Shown: positions 1 to 8,836, counted from the stretch's first letter. The stretch is 64,000 nucleotides of DNA from Actinomycetota bacterium (GCA_026393115.1 JAPLAU010000033.1:62001-126000); one strand, 5' to 3'. Program-made: numbers and translations. The notes: generated from the sequence alone by a model not told the origin.

Positions 1-43
1 AGGTCGTCGAAGGTACTGGCGGACAGTGATTCGTTCACGGCTG

Positions 44-1669
44 CTAGTTCTCCTGGGCGAAGTCGTCGCTGGGGCGGCCACCTGCTCGGCCGCGCTCGTT
101 CGACCCTAGTCGTCGACTCATCAGTGCCCACAACACGGCTAGCAAAGCGATGAGAGTGAGCGCCCATTCCGGCTTTGAACCCAGTCGGTCAGAGAGCGTC
201 AGGCTGTCAGATTGGACGATCTCTGACACAAGGCTTCCGGCAACAAACTCGGGCAGTTGCGCCGTGATGTCACCGCGCGCGGTCATGATCGCGCTGATGC
301 CGCTGGTGGCTGCCACCAGGGTTGCGCGTCCGTGTTCGATGGCACGCAACCTTGTGATCGCTAGTTGTTGCTCCGGTTGGCCGGTGCGACCGTAAGTGGC
401 GTTGTTCGTCTGAACGACGAGCACGTGGCCGCCGCCAGTGATGGCATCGCGCACTACTTCGTCGTCGGCCACTTCGAAGCAGATGACGTCACCGATGCGC
501 GCTGGCCCCAGCGTCAGGACTCCCGGAACGTGGCCGGCGGCGAAATCGCGCGGGATGAGTGCGAATCTGTCGATGAGTCGTGAAATCAACGGCCGCATCG
601 GGATGTACTCGCCGAACGGAACCGGGTGGCGCTTGGCGTACCACTCCCCAGGGCCGGTACCGGGCTTCCACACGATGCCCAGATTCAACACCGTGTCAGG
701 GTTATCAGGGTTGGCGACGACGGCACCAACGAGCACTGGAGCACCGATGTCATCAACAGTTGAACTGATGTCGACCGCTGCTCCCGGGTGCGTGTACGGG
801 TCGATATCGCTGGCGTTTTCCGGCCAGATCACCAACTCCGGCTGTGGCTGGGAGCCCTGCCGAACCAGACGCGCAAGTTCGCGAGTCGCGGCGATGTTGT
901 TGTCAAGAATCTGCCCCGGAGGGCCTTCGGTGCCCAGACCCGCGCGCGGCACATTTCCTTGGATCACGGCCGCGGTCACCGCCTTTTCCGTGCCGGGCTG
1001 CGGTAGAACAGTGACGGCGCTGGATGCTAACCCGCCAAGTAGGATCGCCACGATCAAAACTAAATCAACGGCCGCTAGGCCTGGCGACCGTACGGGCCTG
1101 GCGCCCCATCGAGGTTCGCCCGCGAGCCCGGGGGCCAAATGCAGGACCCCGGCCGCCAGTAACGAACCGAGCAACGCCACCGTGAATGTGACCAGTGGTG
1201 CGCCGGCGATCGCTGCGAGGAAGGCGAACGGTGAATCGGACTGGGAAAACGCCAGGCGACCCCAAGCGAACCCGCCCCAGGGAATACGGTCACGCAGGGT
1301 CTCAACGGCAACCCAGCATGTTGCTGCCCACAGGGGCCAGAGCGGAAGCCGTGTGACAAGTGCGATCAAAGCTCCGGTGACCGCGGCCCAGAAGGCGCAC
1401 AGCAGCGAGAGCATCACCCAGGCGTCATCGCCGACGACGCGCATCCACGAGATGAGTGGGAGGAAGAGAGCAAGGCCGAAAAGGGCGCCCAGCAGGAAGC
1501 CTGACCACGCGCTACGGCGCCACAGGCACACGGTGAACACCATGATCGCGATGGGGGCGAGCCAACCCCAGCCACGCGGAGGGAAGGCCGCAGAAAGCGC
1601 GTAACCCGCCAGTGGGGCGCACACTAGTCGCGCGAGAGCGGCTAAAAACGAACTCGAGCGCACAGTCAC
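44..1669 (-). CDS. lnt: Apolipoprotein N-acyltransferase
   Basis: Transfers an acyl chain from phospholipid to the N-terminal cysteine of lipoproteins at the outer face of the cytoplasmic membrane. The first ~220 residues carry about seven hydrophobic membrane segments, and the rest is a nitrilase-fold (CN hydrolase) domain. The catalytic triad is visible: Glu284 in WPENASD, Lys346 in YAKRHPVPFGEY and Cys397 in GDVICFEV. At 541 residues it is normal for actinobacterial Lnt. The GTG start is supported by a TANNNT hexamer 6 nt upstream. It follows kal but appears to have its own promoter, so a link to lysine metabolism is unlikely. Confidence 0.95.
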   Translation of the reverse strand: MTVRSSSFLAALARLVCAPLAGYALSAAFPPRGWGWLAPIAIMVFTVCLWRRSAWSGFLLGALFGLALFLPLISWMRVVGDDAWVMLSLLCAFWAAVTGALIALVTRLPLWPLWAATCWVAVETLRDRIPWGGFAWGRLAFSQSDSPFAFLAAIAGAPLVTFTVALLGSLLAAGVLHLAPGLAGEPRWGARPVRSPGLAAVDLVLIVAILLGGLASSAVTVLPQPGTEKAVTAAVIQGNVPRAGLGTEGPPGQILDNNIAATRELARLVRQGSQPQPELVIWPENASDIDPYTHPGAAVDISSTVDDIGAPVLVGAVVANPDNPDTVLNLGIVWKPGTGPGEWYAKRHPVPFGEYIPMRPLISRLIDRFALIPRDFAAGHVPGVLTLGPARIGDVICFEVADDEVVRDAITGGGHVLVVQTNNATYGRTGQPEQQLAITRLRAIEHGRATLVAATSGISAIMTARGDITAQLPEFVAGSLVSEIVQSDSLTLSDRLGSKPEWALTLIALLAVLWALMSRRLGSNERGRAGGRPSDDFAQEN

Positions 1670-1675
1670 CAGACG

Positions 1676-1681
1676 ACGCTA
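1676..1681 (-). promoter_or_regulatory. -10 hexamer for leaderless lnt transcript
   Basis: TAGCGT lies 6 nt before the GTG start of lnt, so transcription would begin at the start codon. No Shine-Dalgarno is present. Inferred from spacing only. Confidence 0.55.
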
Positions 1682-1700
1682 GTGCACGAAAGGTTCCGAT

Positions 1701-2087
1701 TCAGGGGACCACGACCGTGCCGCGGGCCGTGGTGCAGACCAACGGCGGATCAAGCAGGGCTGCAGCGCTGGGTGAAACATCGGGAGTAGCCCGGGCGAGG
1801 ATGCGTGCTTCAAACTCCACCTCGCGGCTGCGACGTCCGATGCGGGTCAATGTCGCTTGAACCTCGATGACATCTCCCGCGCGCACGGCGTCGACGAACT
1901 GCACGTCGGAGTACGACGCGAAAAGACCCTCATCGCCGTCACTGCGAATACCCAACTCGGTGGCGACGTCGCCGAACAAGCCCAGCACGTAGGCGCCGTC
2001 AACGAGGGAACCGCCGTAGTGGGCGTGTGAGTACGGCACGTAACGGCGGTGGGTGACACTCAGTCCCAGTCGGGGGTCGTCGCTCAT
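1701..2087 (-). CDS. kal: 3-aminobutyryl-CoA ammonia-lyase
   Basis: Small hot-dog-fold protein of 128 residues, the usual size for Kal, which removes ammonia from 3-aminobutyryl-CoA to give crotonyl-CoA in lysine fermentation. The N-terminal part (RRYVPYSHAHYGGSLVDGA) resembles the Kal family, and the best support is context: it overlaps the end of kamE by 4 nt (ATGA) and is the last gene of kdd-kamD-kamE-kal. From sequence alone another hot-dog CoA enzyme is possible, but the operon makes Kal by far the most likely. Confidence 0.85.
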   Translation of the reverse strand: MSDDPRLGLSVTHRRYVPYSHAHYGGSLVDGAYVLGLFGDVATELGIRSDGDEGLFASYSDVQFVDAVRAGDVIEVQATLTRIGRRSREVEFEARILARATPDVSPSAAALLDPPLVCTTARGTVVVP

Positions 2088-2851
2088 CGAGTGGCCTTTC
2101 TGGTGGGTGCGGGGGCCGGCGTGCGGGTAGTGCTGCGTGAGACAAGGTACGAAGCAACTTCGGCAGGTGTGGTGCCCTTTCCGAAGATGCGGTCGACGCC
2201 GAGTTCTGCGGTCATCGTCTCATCAAAGCGAGGTCCGCCGACGATAATGATCGGGCGACGCCCGTCTGGGAATGCCTCGCGGAATGCCGCCGTCATTTCG
2301 CGAACGTTGTGCAGGTGCGCATCGCGTTGCGTGACTACCTGCGAGACAAGAACGGCGTCAGCCTTGGAGGCGCGAGCAGCCTCAACCAAGGACGGGATAC
2401 TCACTTGAGCGCCGAGATTGACCACTTGCATCTGCGAGTAGTACTCAAGTCCCTTCTCGCCGGCGAACCCCTTGATGTTGAGAATGGCGTCAATACCTAC
2501 AGTGTGCGCATCAGTTCCGATGCAGGCACCGACAACCACGAGCGGTCGCCGCAGCCGTGACTTAATCAGTGCGTTGACTTCCTTGGCTGACAGCAGGGGG
2601 AAGTCGCGTTCAATGACCTGAACCTTGTCGACCTCGACTAGGTGGTGCACCGATCCGTACACCACGAAGAAGGTGAAACTAGGTCCCATCGCCTTGGCGT
2701 GAACCACCATTGCCGGTTCGATGCCCATCTTGTGCGCCAGTTGCAGCGCGGCGCCTTCGGCTCGCTTGTCGTGAGGGAGAGGCAAGGTGAACGACACCTG
2801 AATCATGCCGTCGCCGGTGGCGTCTCCGTAGGGGCGCACGATCTGACTCAT
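2084..2851 (-). CDS. kamE: Lysine 5,6-aminomutase beta subunit
   Basis: Adenosylcobalamin- and PLP-binding subunit of the enzyme that moves the terminal amino group of beta-lysine to give 3,5-diaminohexanoate. The B12 motif DxHxxG is seen as DAHTVG, with the cobalt-ligand His116. Lys127 lies exactly 11 residues later in LNIKGF, matching the His133/Lys144 spacing of the clostridial enzyme, where that lysine binds PLP. The 255 residues fit the family. It overlaps kamD and kal by 4 nt on each side, so translational coupling is likely. Confidence 0.95.
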   Translation of the reverse strand: MSQIVRPYGDATGDGMIQVSFTLPLPHDKRAEGAALQLAHKMGIEPAMVVHAKAMGPSFTFFVVYGSVHHLVEVDKVQVIERDFPLLSAKEVNALIKSRLRRPLVVVGACIGTDAHTVGIDAILNIKGFAGEKGLEYYSQMQVVNLGAQVSIPSLVEAARASKADAVLVSQVVTQRDAHLHNVREMTAAFREAFPDGRRPIIIVGGPRFDETMTAELGVDRIFGKGTTPAEVASYLVSRSTTRTPAPAPTRKATR

Positions 2852-4404
2852 GACTGCCCTTCCAGAATCTCGGTGGCGGGGTTGAGATAGTCCGCACCCT
2901 TGATCACAACACCGTCGAGTCCGCGGCCCGCGTCTGCCGGGCGTTTCATCAGGCCGAAAGTTCCGTCGGCGATGGCATCGAGCAGGGTTTCGTCGTTAAT
3001 GCGCTCAAGTAGCGTGATCGCCTCATTGAGCACTGCATGGGCGCGTTGCACGATGAATCCGTCTCGCGGCGGATGGAAATCTTCGCGCAGACCTCCAGCA
3101 GCATTGAGTACATAGCGCACGTTCTGCAAGGCAAGGTCACGGTCGGAAAGCCAGGGGGTGACGACCGCTTCGGTCATCATGCCGACGAGCAGAATTCCCT
3201 GCCCGGTGAGTGCGCCCACAAGGTTGAAGAAGCCGTCAAGCAGGTAACCGCGGAAGATGTCGCCGGTCATGTGCTTGGTGGGCGGCATCCATTTGAGGGG
3301 TGCGTCAGGAAAAAGTTCGCGCGCCAAGAGTGCATGTGCGAGTTCAAGACGGAATGAGTCCGGAATCTCAGGGCTGATCTCGAACGCGTGGCCCAGACCG
3401 AGTTGCCAGTCTTCCAGTCCTGCTTCTTTGGCGAAGTACTCGTTGAGCAATTGCGACACCGTGACGGTATGAGCAGCTTCAATTGCGTCGGCAGTGGTGA
3501 GGTAGTTGTCTTCGCCGGTGTTGATGATGATGCCCGCGCGCGCATGAATCTGGCGCGAGAAGCGTTGGTCAACGAAGGTGCGAATCGGATTGATGTCGCG
3601 AAAGAGGATGCCGTACATCGAATCGTTGAGCATCATGTCGAGTCGTTCGAGCCCGGCCAGCGTGGCGATCTCAGGCATGCACAAGCCGCTTGCGTAGTTG
3701 GTCAGACGCACGTAACGGCCCAGCTCTTTCGATACCTCATCGAGCGCCGCGCGCATGATGCGAAAGTTCTCTTGGGTGGCGTAGGTGCCGGCAAAACCTT
3801 CGTGCGTGGCGCCTTCAGGAACGAAGTCAAGGAGTGACTGACCTGTCGATCGGATGACGGCGATGACGTCGGCGCCTTCCCTCGCTGCAGCGATCGCCTG
3901 AGGTACGTCTTCGTCGATGTCGCCGGTGGCAACGATCAGATAGATCCACGGTGCCGGTGGATTGCCGTAACGCTTGATGAGTTTGTCGCGCTGAACTCGA
4001 TTGCGGTCGATGCGGGTGATGCCACCTCCGATTGCCCGCCGTGCATTCGTGGCGGCGCGTTCGTGGTCGCGCCCCTCGGGCAACGTAAACGCGATCGATC
4101 CTGCAGCGGCACGTTGTGCAAGTTCGGTGATATCGGTCAGACCTTCACGTCGAAGCGTGTGCCACACAGGCAACGCGACACCCTGCTCAAGTCCGACATC
4201 GGCTCGCACTCGGTCGACAAGGTGGTTGACCCACGGAGTTCCCTCAACATCGGCACCGGACAGTCCGGCGAGCCGCAGCACAGCTCGCTCAACAGAAACC
4301 GTGGTGTGTTGCTTGGCGATGTCGACGACGGGTGCACCTGCGGTGCGTGCCAGTGCTCTGGCGCGTGTCACCGTGCGCTTGTTGAGGTGTAGGAGCTCGC
4401 TCAT
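2848..4404 (-). CDS. kamD: Lysine 5,6-aminomutase alpha subunit
   Basis: Large TIM-barrel subunit (518 residues) that pairs with KamE to rearrange beta-lysine or D-lysine. It aligns by eye along its whole length with the KamD family, including the N-terminal helical region (LLHLNKRTVTRARALA) and barrel segments such as PWIYLIVATGDIDEDVPQAI and YLLDGFFNLVGALTGQGILL. The ATG start overlaps the end of kdd by 4 nt. No truncation or frameshift is seen. Confidence 0.95.
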   Translation of the reverse strand: MSELLHLNKRTVTRARALARTAGAPVVDIAKQHTTVSVERAVLRLAGLSGADVEGTPWVNHLVDRVRADVGLEQGVALPVWHTLRREGLTDITELAQRAAAGSIAFTLPEGRDHERAATNARRAIGGGITRIDRNRVQRDKLIKRYGNPPAPWIYLIVATGDIDEDVPQAIAAAREGADVIAVIRSTGQSLLDFVPEGATHEGFAGTYATQENFRIMRAALDEVSKELGRYVRLTNYASGLCMPEIATLAGLERLDMMLNDSMYGILFRDINPIRTFVDQRFSRQIHARAGIIINTGEDNYLTTADAIEAAHTVTVSQLLNEYFAKEAGLEDWQLGLGHAFEISPEIPDSFRLELAHALLARELFPDAPLKWMPPTKHMTGDIFRGYLLDGFFNLVGALTGQGILLVGMMTEAVVTPWLSDRDLALQNVRYVLNAAGGLREDFHPPRDGFIVQRAHAVLNEAITLLERINDETLLDAIADGTFGLMKRPADAGRGLDGVVIKGADYLNPATEILEGQS

Positions 4405-5495
4405 GGGTGCACCCTGTCAGTGTGAGCCCGCGGTAGCGGTGGATGTTCGGCGCGAAGTCGTTGTTCGAACAGATGCCGCACCGCGTCATCGCGTCGCAAC
4501 AGTTCAAATGCGTATTCGGCATGTCCGGGGCTGAACCCGTTGCCAATGAGCATGGAGACGTCAGCGGCGAGCCCCTCTGCGCCCAGTGCGGCGCTACTGA
4601 ACGAGGTCGCCATGGAGAAGAAGATGACAGTTCCGCCGTCGCCGGTCGACAAAATGGCCCCGTGTTCACAACCGGGAACGTCAACGCAGACCACCGTGAT
4701 GTCGGCGGCCCTTCCGAGTGCTGCAACAACAGCTTCCGACAACATCACCGGGTCGCGTGCATCTGCGAGTTCGACCGCGTCGGCAAGACCCACGGAGAGC
4801 AACGCATCACGTTCACGTTCGATGGGGACGATGCCAGCCGTTCGGCCCGCACCTTCTAGTCGCGCGGCCGCCAGTGACAGCGATCCACTCTTACCTGCTC
4901 CCCCGACGACGGCCACCAATGGAGTGATGCCGCGGTCGAGATACTGGCGCACGGTGCGCGCGACGAGAGCAGGGGCGCCGGCGACATCCATGACTGCCAT
5001 GGCGAGTTCTTCAGGAAGGTCGTCGGGCACATGTGCGGCGATCGTGCGTTGAAAGAGAATGGCTGTGCCATCGCACGGCACCTGCTCTGAGCGGCCATTC
5101 CATTGCGTGAGGCCGTCAGTGATGAGCAACGGTGTCAGAGTAAGCGACACGAGCGTGGTGATGACGTCGCCCACCTGAACTTCCAGATGCGCATCGGCGC
5201 CGACCTCCTCCACCACTCCGACCAGCATGCCTCCCGACCCCGTGACGGGGTTGTGCATCTTGCCGCGCGAGGCGATGATGTCGCGAACTTCTTCTCGCAC
5301 TCGGTCGCCATCGCCTTGATGCTTGTCGAATAACTGCCGAAATGAGGCCGCATCGAGGTTGAGCCGGCGCACACGCACGCGCACTTCAGTTGGACCGATG
5401 ACGGGATTGGCATCGAGTCGCCAGGCGGCCTGAGGCAGCACTCCCCTAGGTTCGAGGACCCGATGTAGGCCGACGGGTGACGCGCTCGATCTCAC
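4401..5495 (-). CDS. kdd: L-erythro-3,5-diaminohexanoate dehydrogenase
   Basis: NAD-dependent oxidation of 3,5-diaminohexanoate to 5-amino-3-oxohexanoate, the step after lysine 5,6-aminomutase. Family blocks include GLHRVLEPRGVLPQ near the N-terminus, ASRGKMHNPVTGSGGMLVG, the nucleotide-binding VVGGAGKSGSLSLAA, and FFSMATSFSSAALGAEG. The frame stays open to an ATG at 5570, but I prefer the GTG at 5495: it has a good ribosome site (GGAAGGA, 8 nt away), gives 364 residues and begins where family similarity begins. It is the first gene of the minus-strand operon. The longer 389-residue form cannot be excluded. Confidence 0.9.
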   Translation of the reverse strand: MRSSASPVGLHRVLEPRGVLPQAAWRLDANPVIGPTEVRVRVRRLNLDAASFRQLFDKHQGDGDRVREEVRDIIASRGKMHNPVTGSGGMLVGVVEEVGADAHLEVQVGDVITTLVSLTLTPLLITDGLTQWNGRSEQVPCDGTAILFQRTIAAHVPDDLPEELAMAVMDVAGAPALVARTVRQYLDRGITPLVAVVGGAGKSGSLSLAAARLEGAGRTAGIVPIERERDALLSVGLADAVELADARDPVMLSEAVVAALGRAADITVVCVDVPGCEHGAILSTGDGGTVIFFSMATSFSSAALGAEGLAADVSMLIGNGFSPGHAEYAFELLRRDDAVRHLFEQRLRAEHPPLPRAHTDRVHP

Positions 5496-5634
5496 GTTGG
5501 TGATCCTTCCATCGATGCAGTTGATGGCACGCGTGCGCCCCCGGTCATCCAGCGACCATGCAGTTGACATCGTAGCGGAGGAACGCTTTCACAAGCGCGT
5601 ATTGAGGGGAAGATTCGCCGACAGAAGGTCCACA

Positions 5635-5653
5635 TACAGGCAGATATCCTGTA
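5635..5653. promoter_or_regulatory. Candidate operator between kdd and kamA
   Basis: TACAGG, a 7-nt spacer, then CCTGTA form an inverted repeat that overlaps the start of the kamA -10 hexamer. A protein bound here would block kamA transcription and could influence the divergent kdd operon. The Lrp/AsnC gene beyond kamA is the natural candidate ligand. Inference only. Confidence 0.4.
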
Positions 5654-5657
5654 GTAT
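5652..5657 (+). promoter_or_regulatory. -10 hexamer for leaderless kamA transcript
   Basis: TAGTAT lies 7 nt before the kamA ATG, and no ribosome site is present. Overlaps the inverted repeat at 5635-5653. Confidence 0.55.
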
Positions 5658-5664
5658 CCCCGAC

Positions 5665-7062
5665 ATGACCCAGATTCTTGATCGACAGGCGGCTACGGAA
5701 ACCGGTCAGCCGTATCACTACAGCCGCGCCACTCTGGTCGAGCCCGATTACCGGCGCTTTCCGGGGTGGGCGCAGGTCACCGACGAAGACTGGCGCTCGG
5801 TTCAGTGGCAACGGTCACACTGTGTGAAGTCCGCAGCGCAATTGCGCGAATTGCTCGGCGATCTCGTGGCCGACCGCTTCTACGACGATCTCCTGCGCGA
5901 CCAGGCTGAACGCGCCACCATGTCGATGCTGGTTCCGCCGCAGATGCTCAACACGATGATGCCGACGTTGGCGCCGGGCGGCCCAGGGTCGTTGACCGAC
6001 GCTTTCTACGCCGACCCGATTCGCCGATACATGATTCCGGTGTTTTCTGACCGCCTTGAAACATGGACCAGTCACCCGTTCTCATCTCGCGATTCACTGC
6101 ATGAGCACGAGATGTGGACTGCGGAAGGACTCACTCACCGGTATCCCACCAAAGTGCTCGCCGAGTTGCTTCCGACCTGCCCGCAGTACTGCGGGCATTG
6201 CACACGGATGGACCTCGTAGGAAATTCCACTCCCGTGATCGACAAGTTGAAGTTCGATCTGAAACCTGCCGACCGCTACGAGGCGATGCTTGCGTACTTG
6301 CGGCGTTCGCCAGAAGTCCGCGACGTCGTGGTTTCAGGTGGAGACGTCGCCAACATGCCGTGGCCGCGTCTTGAGGCGTTTGTGGCCTCACTTCTTGAAG
6401 TCGACAACATTCGCGATATCCGCCTAGCCACCAAGGCGCTCATGGCGCTGCCTCAGCACTGGCTCACCGATGAAGTGCGCGCCGGCATGGAACGCCTCGC
6501 GACGACTGCCCGATCTCGCGGTGTTTCGCTGGCGATTCACACGCACGTCAACAATGCGCAGTCGGTGACTCCCCTTGTCGCCGAAGCCACTGCAGCAATG
6601 TTTGAAGCTGGTGTCCGCGACGTTCGTAACCAAGGCGTCTTGATGCACGGAGTGAACGCCACCCCCGAGCAACTCCTTGACCTGTGTTTCTCGCTGCTCG
6701 ACGGCGCATTGATCATGCCGTACTACTTCTACATGTGCGACATGATTCCGAACGCGGAACACTGGCGTGTGTCATTAGGCGAGGCGCAATCGTTGCAGCA
6801 CGCGATCATGGGGTACTTGCCCGGATTTGCAACCCCGCGCATTGTGTGTGACGTACCGTACGTCGGCAAGCGATGGGTGCATCAGGTCAGCGAGTACGAC
6901 CGCGAACGCGGAATCTCGTACTGGACCAAGAACTACCGCACCGGAATTGAACTCGAAGATGCCGAAGCCCTTAACCGGCGCTACGAGTACTACGACCCGA
7001 TTCATACGCTGCCGGCCGCGGGTCAGCAATGGTGGGCTGCACAAGAAGCAGCGAAGGCCTAA
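5665..7062 (+). CDS. kamA: L-lysine 2,3-aminomutase (radical SAM, PLP)
   Basis: Converts L-lysine to L-beta-lysine, the first step of the pathway completed by kamDE-kdd-kal. Length 465 from the chosen ATG, somewhat longer than clostridial KamA. The radical-SAM cluster motif CPQYCGHC gives Cys172, Cys176 and Cys179. Asp358 (MCDMIP) and Asp395 (VCDVPY) match the two aspartates that bind the substrate side chain in lysine-specific enzymes; glutamate mutases lack them. The PLP lysine is probably Lys401, but the usual GGGGK is PYVGK here. The frame is open upstream to 5497; the ATG at 5665 is preferred because family similarity and the TANNNT hexamer fit it. Confidence 0.9.
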   Translation: MTQILDRQAATETGQPYHYSRATLVEPDYRRFPGWAQVTDEDWRSVQWQRSHCVKSAAQLRELLGDLVADRFYDDLLRDQAERATMSMLVPPQMLNTMMPTLAPGGPGSLTDAFYADPIRRYMIPVFSDRLETWTSHPFSSRDSLHEHEMWTAEGLTHRYPTKVLAELLPTCPQYCGHCTRMDLVGNSTPVIDKLKFDLKPADRYEAMLAYLRRSPEVRDVVVSGGDVANMPWPRLEAFVASLLEVDNIRDIRLATKALMALPQHWLTDEVRAGMERLATTARSRGVSLAIHTHVNNAQSVTPLVAEATAAMFEAGVRDVRNQGVLMHGVNATPEQLLDLCFSLLDGALIMPYYFYMCDMIPNAEHWRVSLGEAQSLQHAIMGYLPGFATPRIVCDVPYVGKRWVHQVSEYDRERGISYWTKNYRTGIELEDAEALNRRYEYYDPIHTLPAAGQQWWAAQEAAKA

Positions 7063-7078
7063 CGCCTTCGTTCTATCT
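7052..7078 (+). terminator. Hairpin at end of kamA
   Basis: CGAAGGC, a 5-nt loop that contains part of the stop codon, then GCCTTCG form a perfect 7-bp stem, followed by a mixed T-rich tail TTCTATCT. Plausible weak terminator for kamA. Confidence 0.45.
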
Positions 7079-7090
7079 AGTCTGCGTCGA

Positions 7091-7549
7091 CTAGTCGGCG
7101 TCGATCTGAGGGATGTGCGGCGGTCGCCCTTCGAACGGGGTCGACAGCACCACGATGGTGCGTGTTGACACTGACGCAGCACTTCGAATTTCGCCGAGCA
7201 GCGATTCGAGTGCCGCTGGTGTGGCCACGCGCACGACCAGAATGTACGACTCGTCCCCAGCAACCGAGTAGCACGATTCGATGGCCGCAATGTGCAACAA
7301 ACGCTGAGGGTAGTCGTCTGGAGCGGCCGGATCGACCGGTGTTATTGACACGAAGGCCGTGAGTGGTAAACCCACTGCGCTGTGATCAATGTGCGCGCTA
7401 TAACCAGTGATGATGCCGCGTTGTTCGAGTCGCTTCACTCGCTGGTGCACGGCTGATGTCGACAGGCCGGTCTCGCGAGCAAGGTCGGTGAACGACATGC
7501 GCCCGTCGGCGGCAAGTAAGCGCACAATCTGCCGGTCGGTCTCCTCCAT
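7091..7549 (-). CDS. Lrp/AsnC-family transcriptional regulator
   Basis: Amino-acid-responsive DNA-binding protein of 152 residues. An N-terminal winged helix-turn-helix (DRQIVRLLAADGRMSFTDLA followed by GLSTSAVHQRVKRLEQRG) is joined to a C-terminal RAM ligand-binding domain (TAFVSITPVD, SCYSVAGDESYILVV). It sits at the end of the lysine cluster and points towards kamA, so lysine or beta-lysine control of that cluster is a reasonable inference. The frame is open further upstream, but the ATG at 7549 begins the conserved region and has a TANNNT hexamer 6 nt away. Confidence 0.9.
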   Translation of the reverse strand: MEETDRQIVRLLAADGRMSFTDLARETGLSTSAVHQRVKRLEQRGIITGYSAHIDHSAVGLPLTAFVSITPVDPAAPDDYPQRLLHIAAIESCYSVAGDESYILVVRVATPAALESLLGEIRSAASVSTRTIVVLSTPFEGRPPHIPQIDAD

Positions 7550-7555
7550 GTCTGA

Positions 7556-7561
7556 ACTGTA
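7556..7561 (-). promoter_or_regulatory. -10 hexamer for leaderless Lrp/AsnC gene
   Basis: TACAGT lies 6 nt before the ATG at 7549. No Shine-Dalgarno is present. Confidence 0.5.
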
Positions 7562-7609
7562 GACCGGGGTGCGGCCGGACACTATCCCAGTGGGTGGGAT
7601 GCTGGCGCG

Positions 7610-8836
7610 ATGGACGCCCACCAGACTGACGCAGCGCTGCGGCTGGTCGAATTGGGTGCGGTGCTGCTCGGTCTCGGGATACTCACGAGGTTGGCAAGTC
7701 GCATCGGAATCTCCGCAGTTCCTTTCTATTTGCTGGCAGGCCTGGCCTTCGGTGATGGGGGCATTACAAAACTCGACTCGACCGGTGGTTTCATCGAAGT
7801 CGCTGCCGAGGTAGGTGCGGTGCTGTTGCTGCTATTGCTCGGTTTGGAGTACAGCGCCCGCGATCTGATCTGGACCGGCCGTACCCATTGGCGCACCGGG
7901 ATTGCCGACATCGTGTTGAACGCGTTGCCTGGGGCTGCGGCTGGATTACTTCTCGGGTGGGGACTACCGGGCGCACTGGCATTGGCGGGCGTCACTTACG
8001 TGTCATCGTCGGGAATTGTGTCGCAGTTACTGCGCGATATGCGTTGGCGTCGCAATCCTGAGACCGCGCCGGTTGTTGGCATTCTGGTGATCGAAGACCT
8101 CGTGATGGCCCCCTACCTGCCGATTTTGGTGGTGGTGGTCGGAGGGGGTGGGCTGCTCGCCGGACTGCTGGGTGCAGGTATCGGGCTGCTGGTCGTGGCC
8201 ATCGTGATCGGTATCGGGCTTCGCAATCGCAATGTGCTTGATCGCTTCATCGGTTTACGCGACCCCGTCGCTCTCCTGCTGACAGTGCTCGGAATCGCGG
8301 TACTTGCCGCCGGCTTCGCCGATAGCGTCGGGTTCTCCGGAGCAGTTGCTGCTTTCCTCGTGGGTTTGTTGCTGACCGGTCAGGTCGCCGAGACCGCACG
8401 CACCCGACTCGACCCCCTTCGTGATCTTTTTGCGGCCCTGTTTTTCGTAGCCATCGGGCTCAGTACCGACCCCGCCGAGATTCCGGGTGTTCTGCCCATC
8501 GCCCTCGCACTCGCGTTAGTGACGATCGCGACCAAGCATGTGGTGGGGTGGCTCGCTGCACGTCACCGTCCCGGCGTGATTGGGCCGCTACGTGCTGGCG
8601 CGCTGCTGTCGGCTCGAGGCGAGTTCAGCGTGCTGGTCGCCGGCATCGCCGCTACCTCAACCTTGCTTCCCTCGAGTTTCCAAGCACTCGTCACGACCTA
8701 CGTGTTAATTACCGCCATCGTGGCTCCGATTCTGGCGCGCATCGCCGTTCCGCTGGGTTCGCGTCTCACTCGAGTACCGGTGGCCGATCAGGTAGGACAG
8801 ATGGCGGACGGTTCAGACATCAACCACGGCGAGTGA
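7610..8836 (+). CDS. Cation:proton antiporter, CPA2/Kef type
   Basis: Integral membrane protein of 408 residues with about 12 hydrophobic segments, typical of the Na+/H+ or K+/H+ exchanger domain of the CPA2 family. Recognisable stretches are VELGAVLLGLGILTRLA at the start, LLLLLLGLEYSARDL, SSSGIVSQLLRDM, VIEDLVMAPYLPI and SARGEFSVLVAGIA. There is no C-terminal TrkA-N domain, so regulation by nucleotide binding is not expected in this chain. Its last 24 bp overlap the end of the convergent M24 peptidase gene. Ion specificity cannot be read from the sequence. Confidence 0.88.
   Translation: MDAHQTDAALRLVELGAVLLGLGILTRLASRIGISAVPFYLLAGLAFGDGGITKLDSTGGFIEVAAEVGAVLLLLLLGLEYSARDLIWTGRTHWRTGIADIVLNALPGAAAGLLLGWGLPGALALAGVTYVSSSGIVSQLLRDMRWRRNPETAPVVGILVIEDLVMAPYLPILVVVVGGGGLLAGLLGAGIGLLVVAIVIGIGLRNRNVLDRFIGLRDPVALLLTVLGIAVLAAGFADSVGFSGAVAAFLVGLLLTGQVAETARTRLDPLRDLFAALFFVAIGLSTDPAEIPGVLPIALALALVTIATKHVVGWLAARHRPGVIGPLRAGALLSARGEFSVLVAGIAATSTLLPSSFQALVTTYVLITAIVAPILARIAVPLGSRLTRVPVADQVGQMADGSDINHGE

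Noticed and set aside
438-1604. Long plus-strand open frame of 388 codons opposite lnt
   Set aside because: Arg/Ser/Pro-rich translation with no family similarity, lying wholly antisense to a clear lnt. A composition effect of high-GC DNA.
4001-5052. Plus-strand open frames opposite kamD and kdd
   Set aside because: Antisense to well-conserved genes, low-complexity Ala/Arg/Ser content, no start signals.
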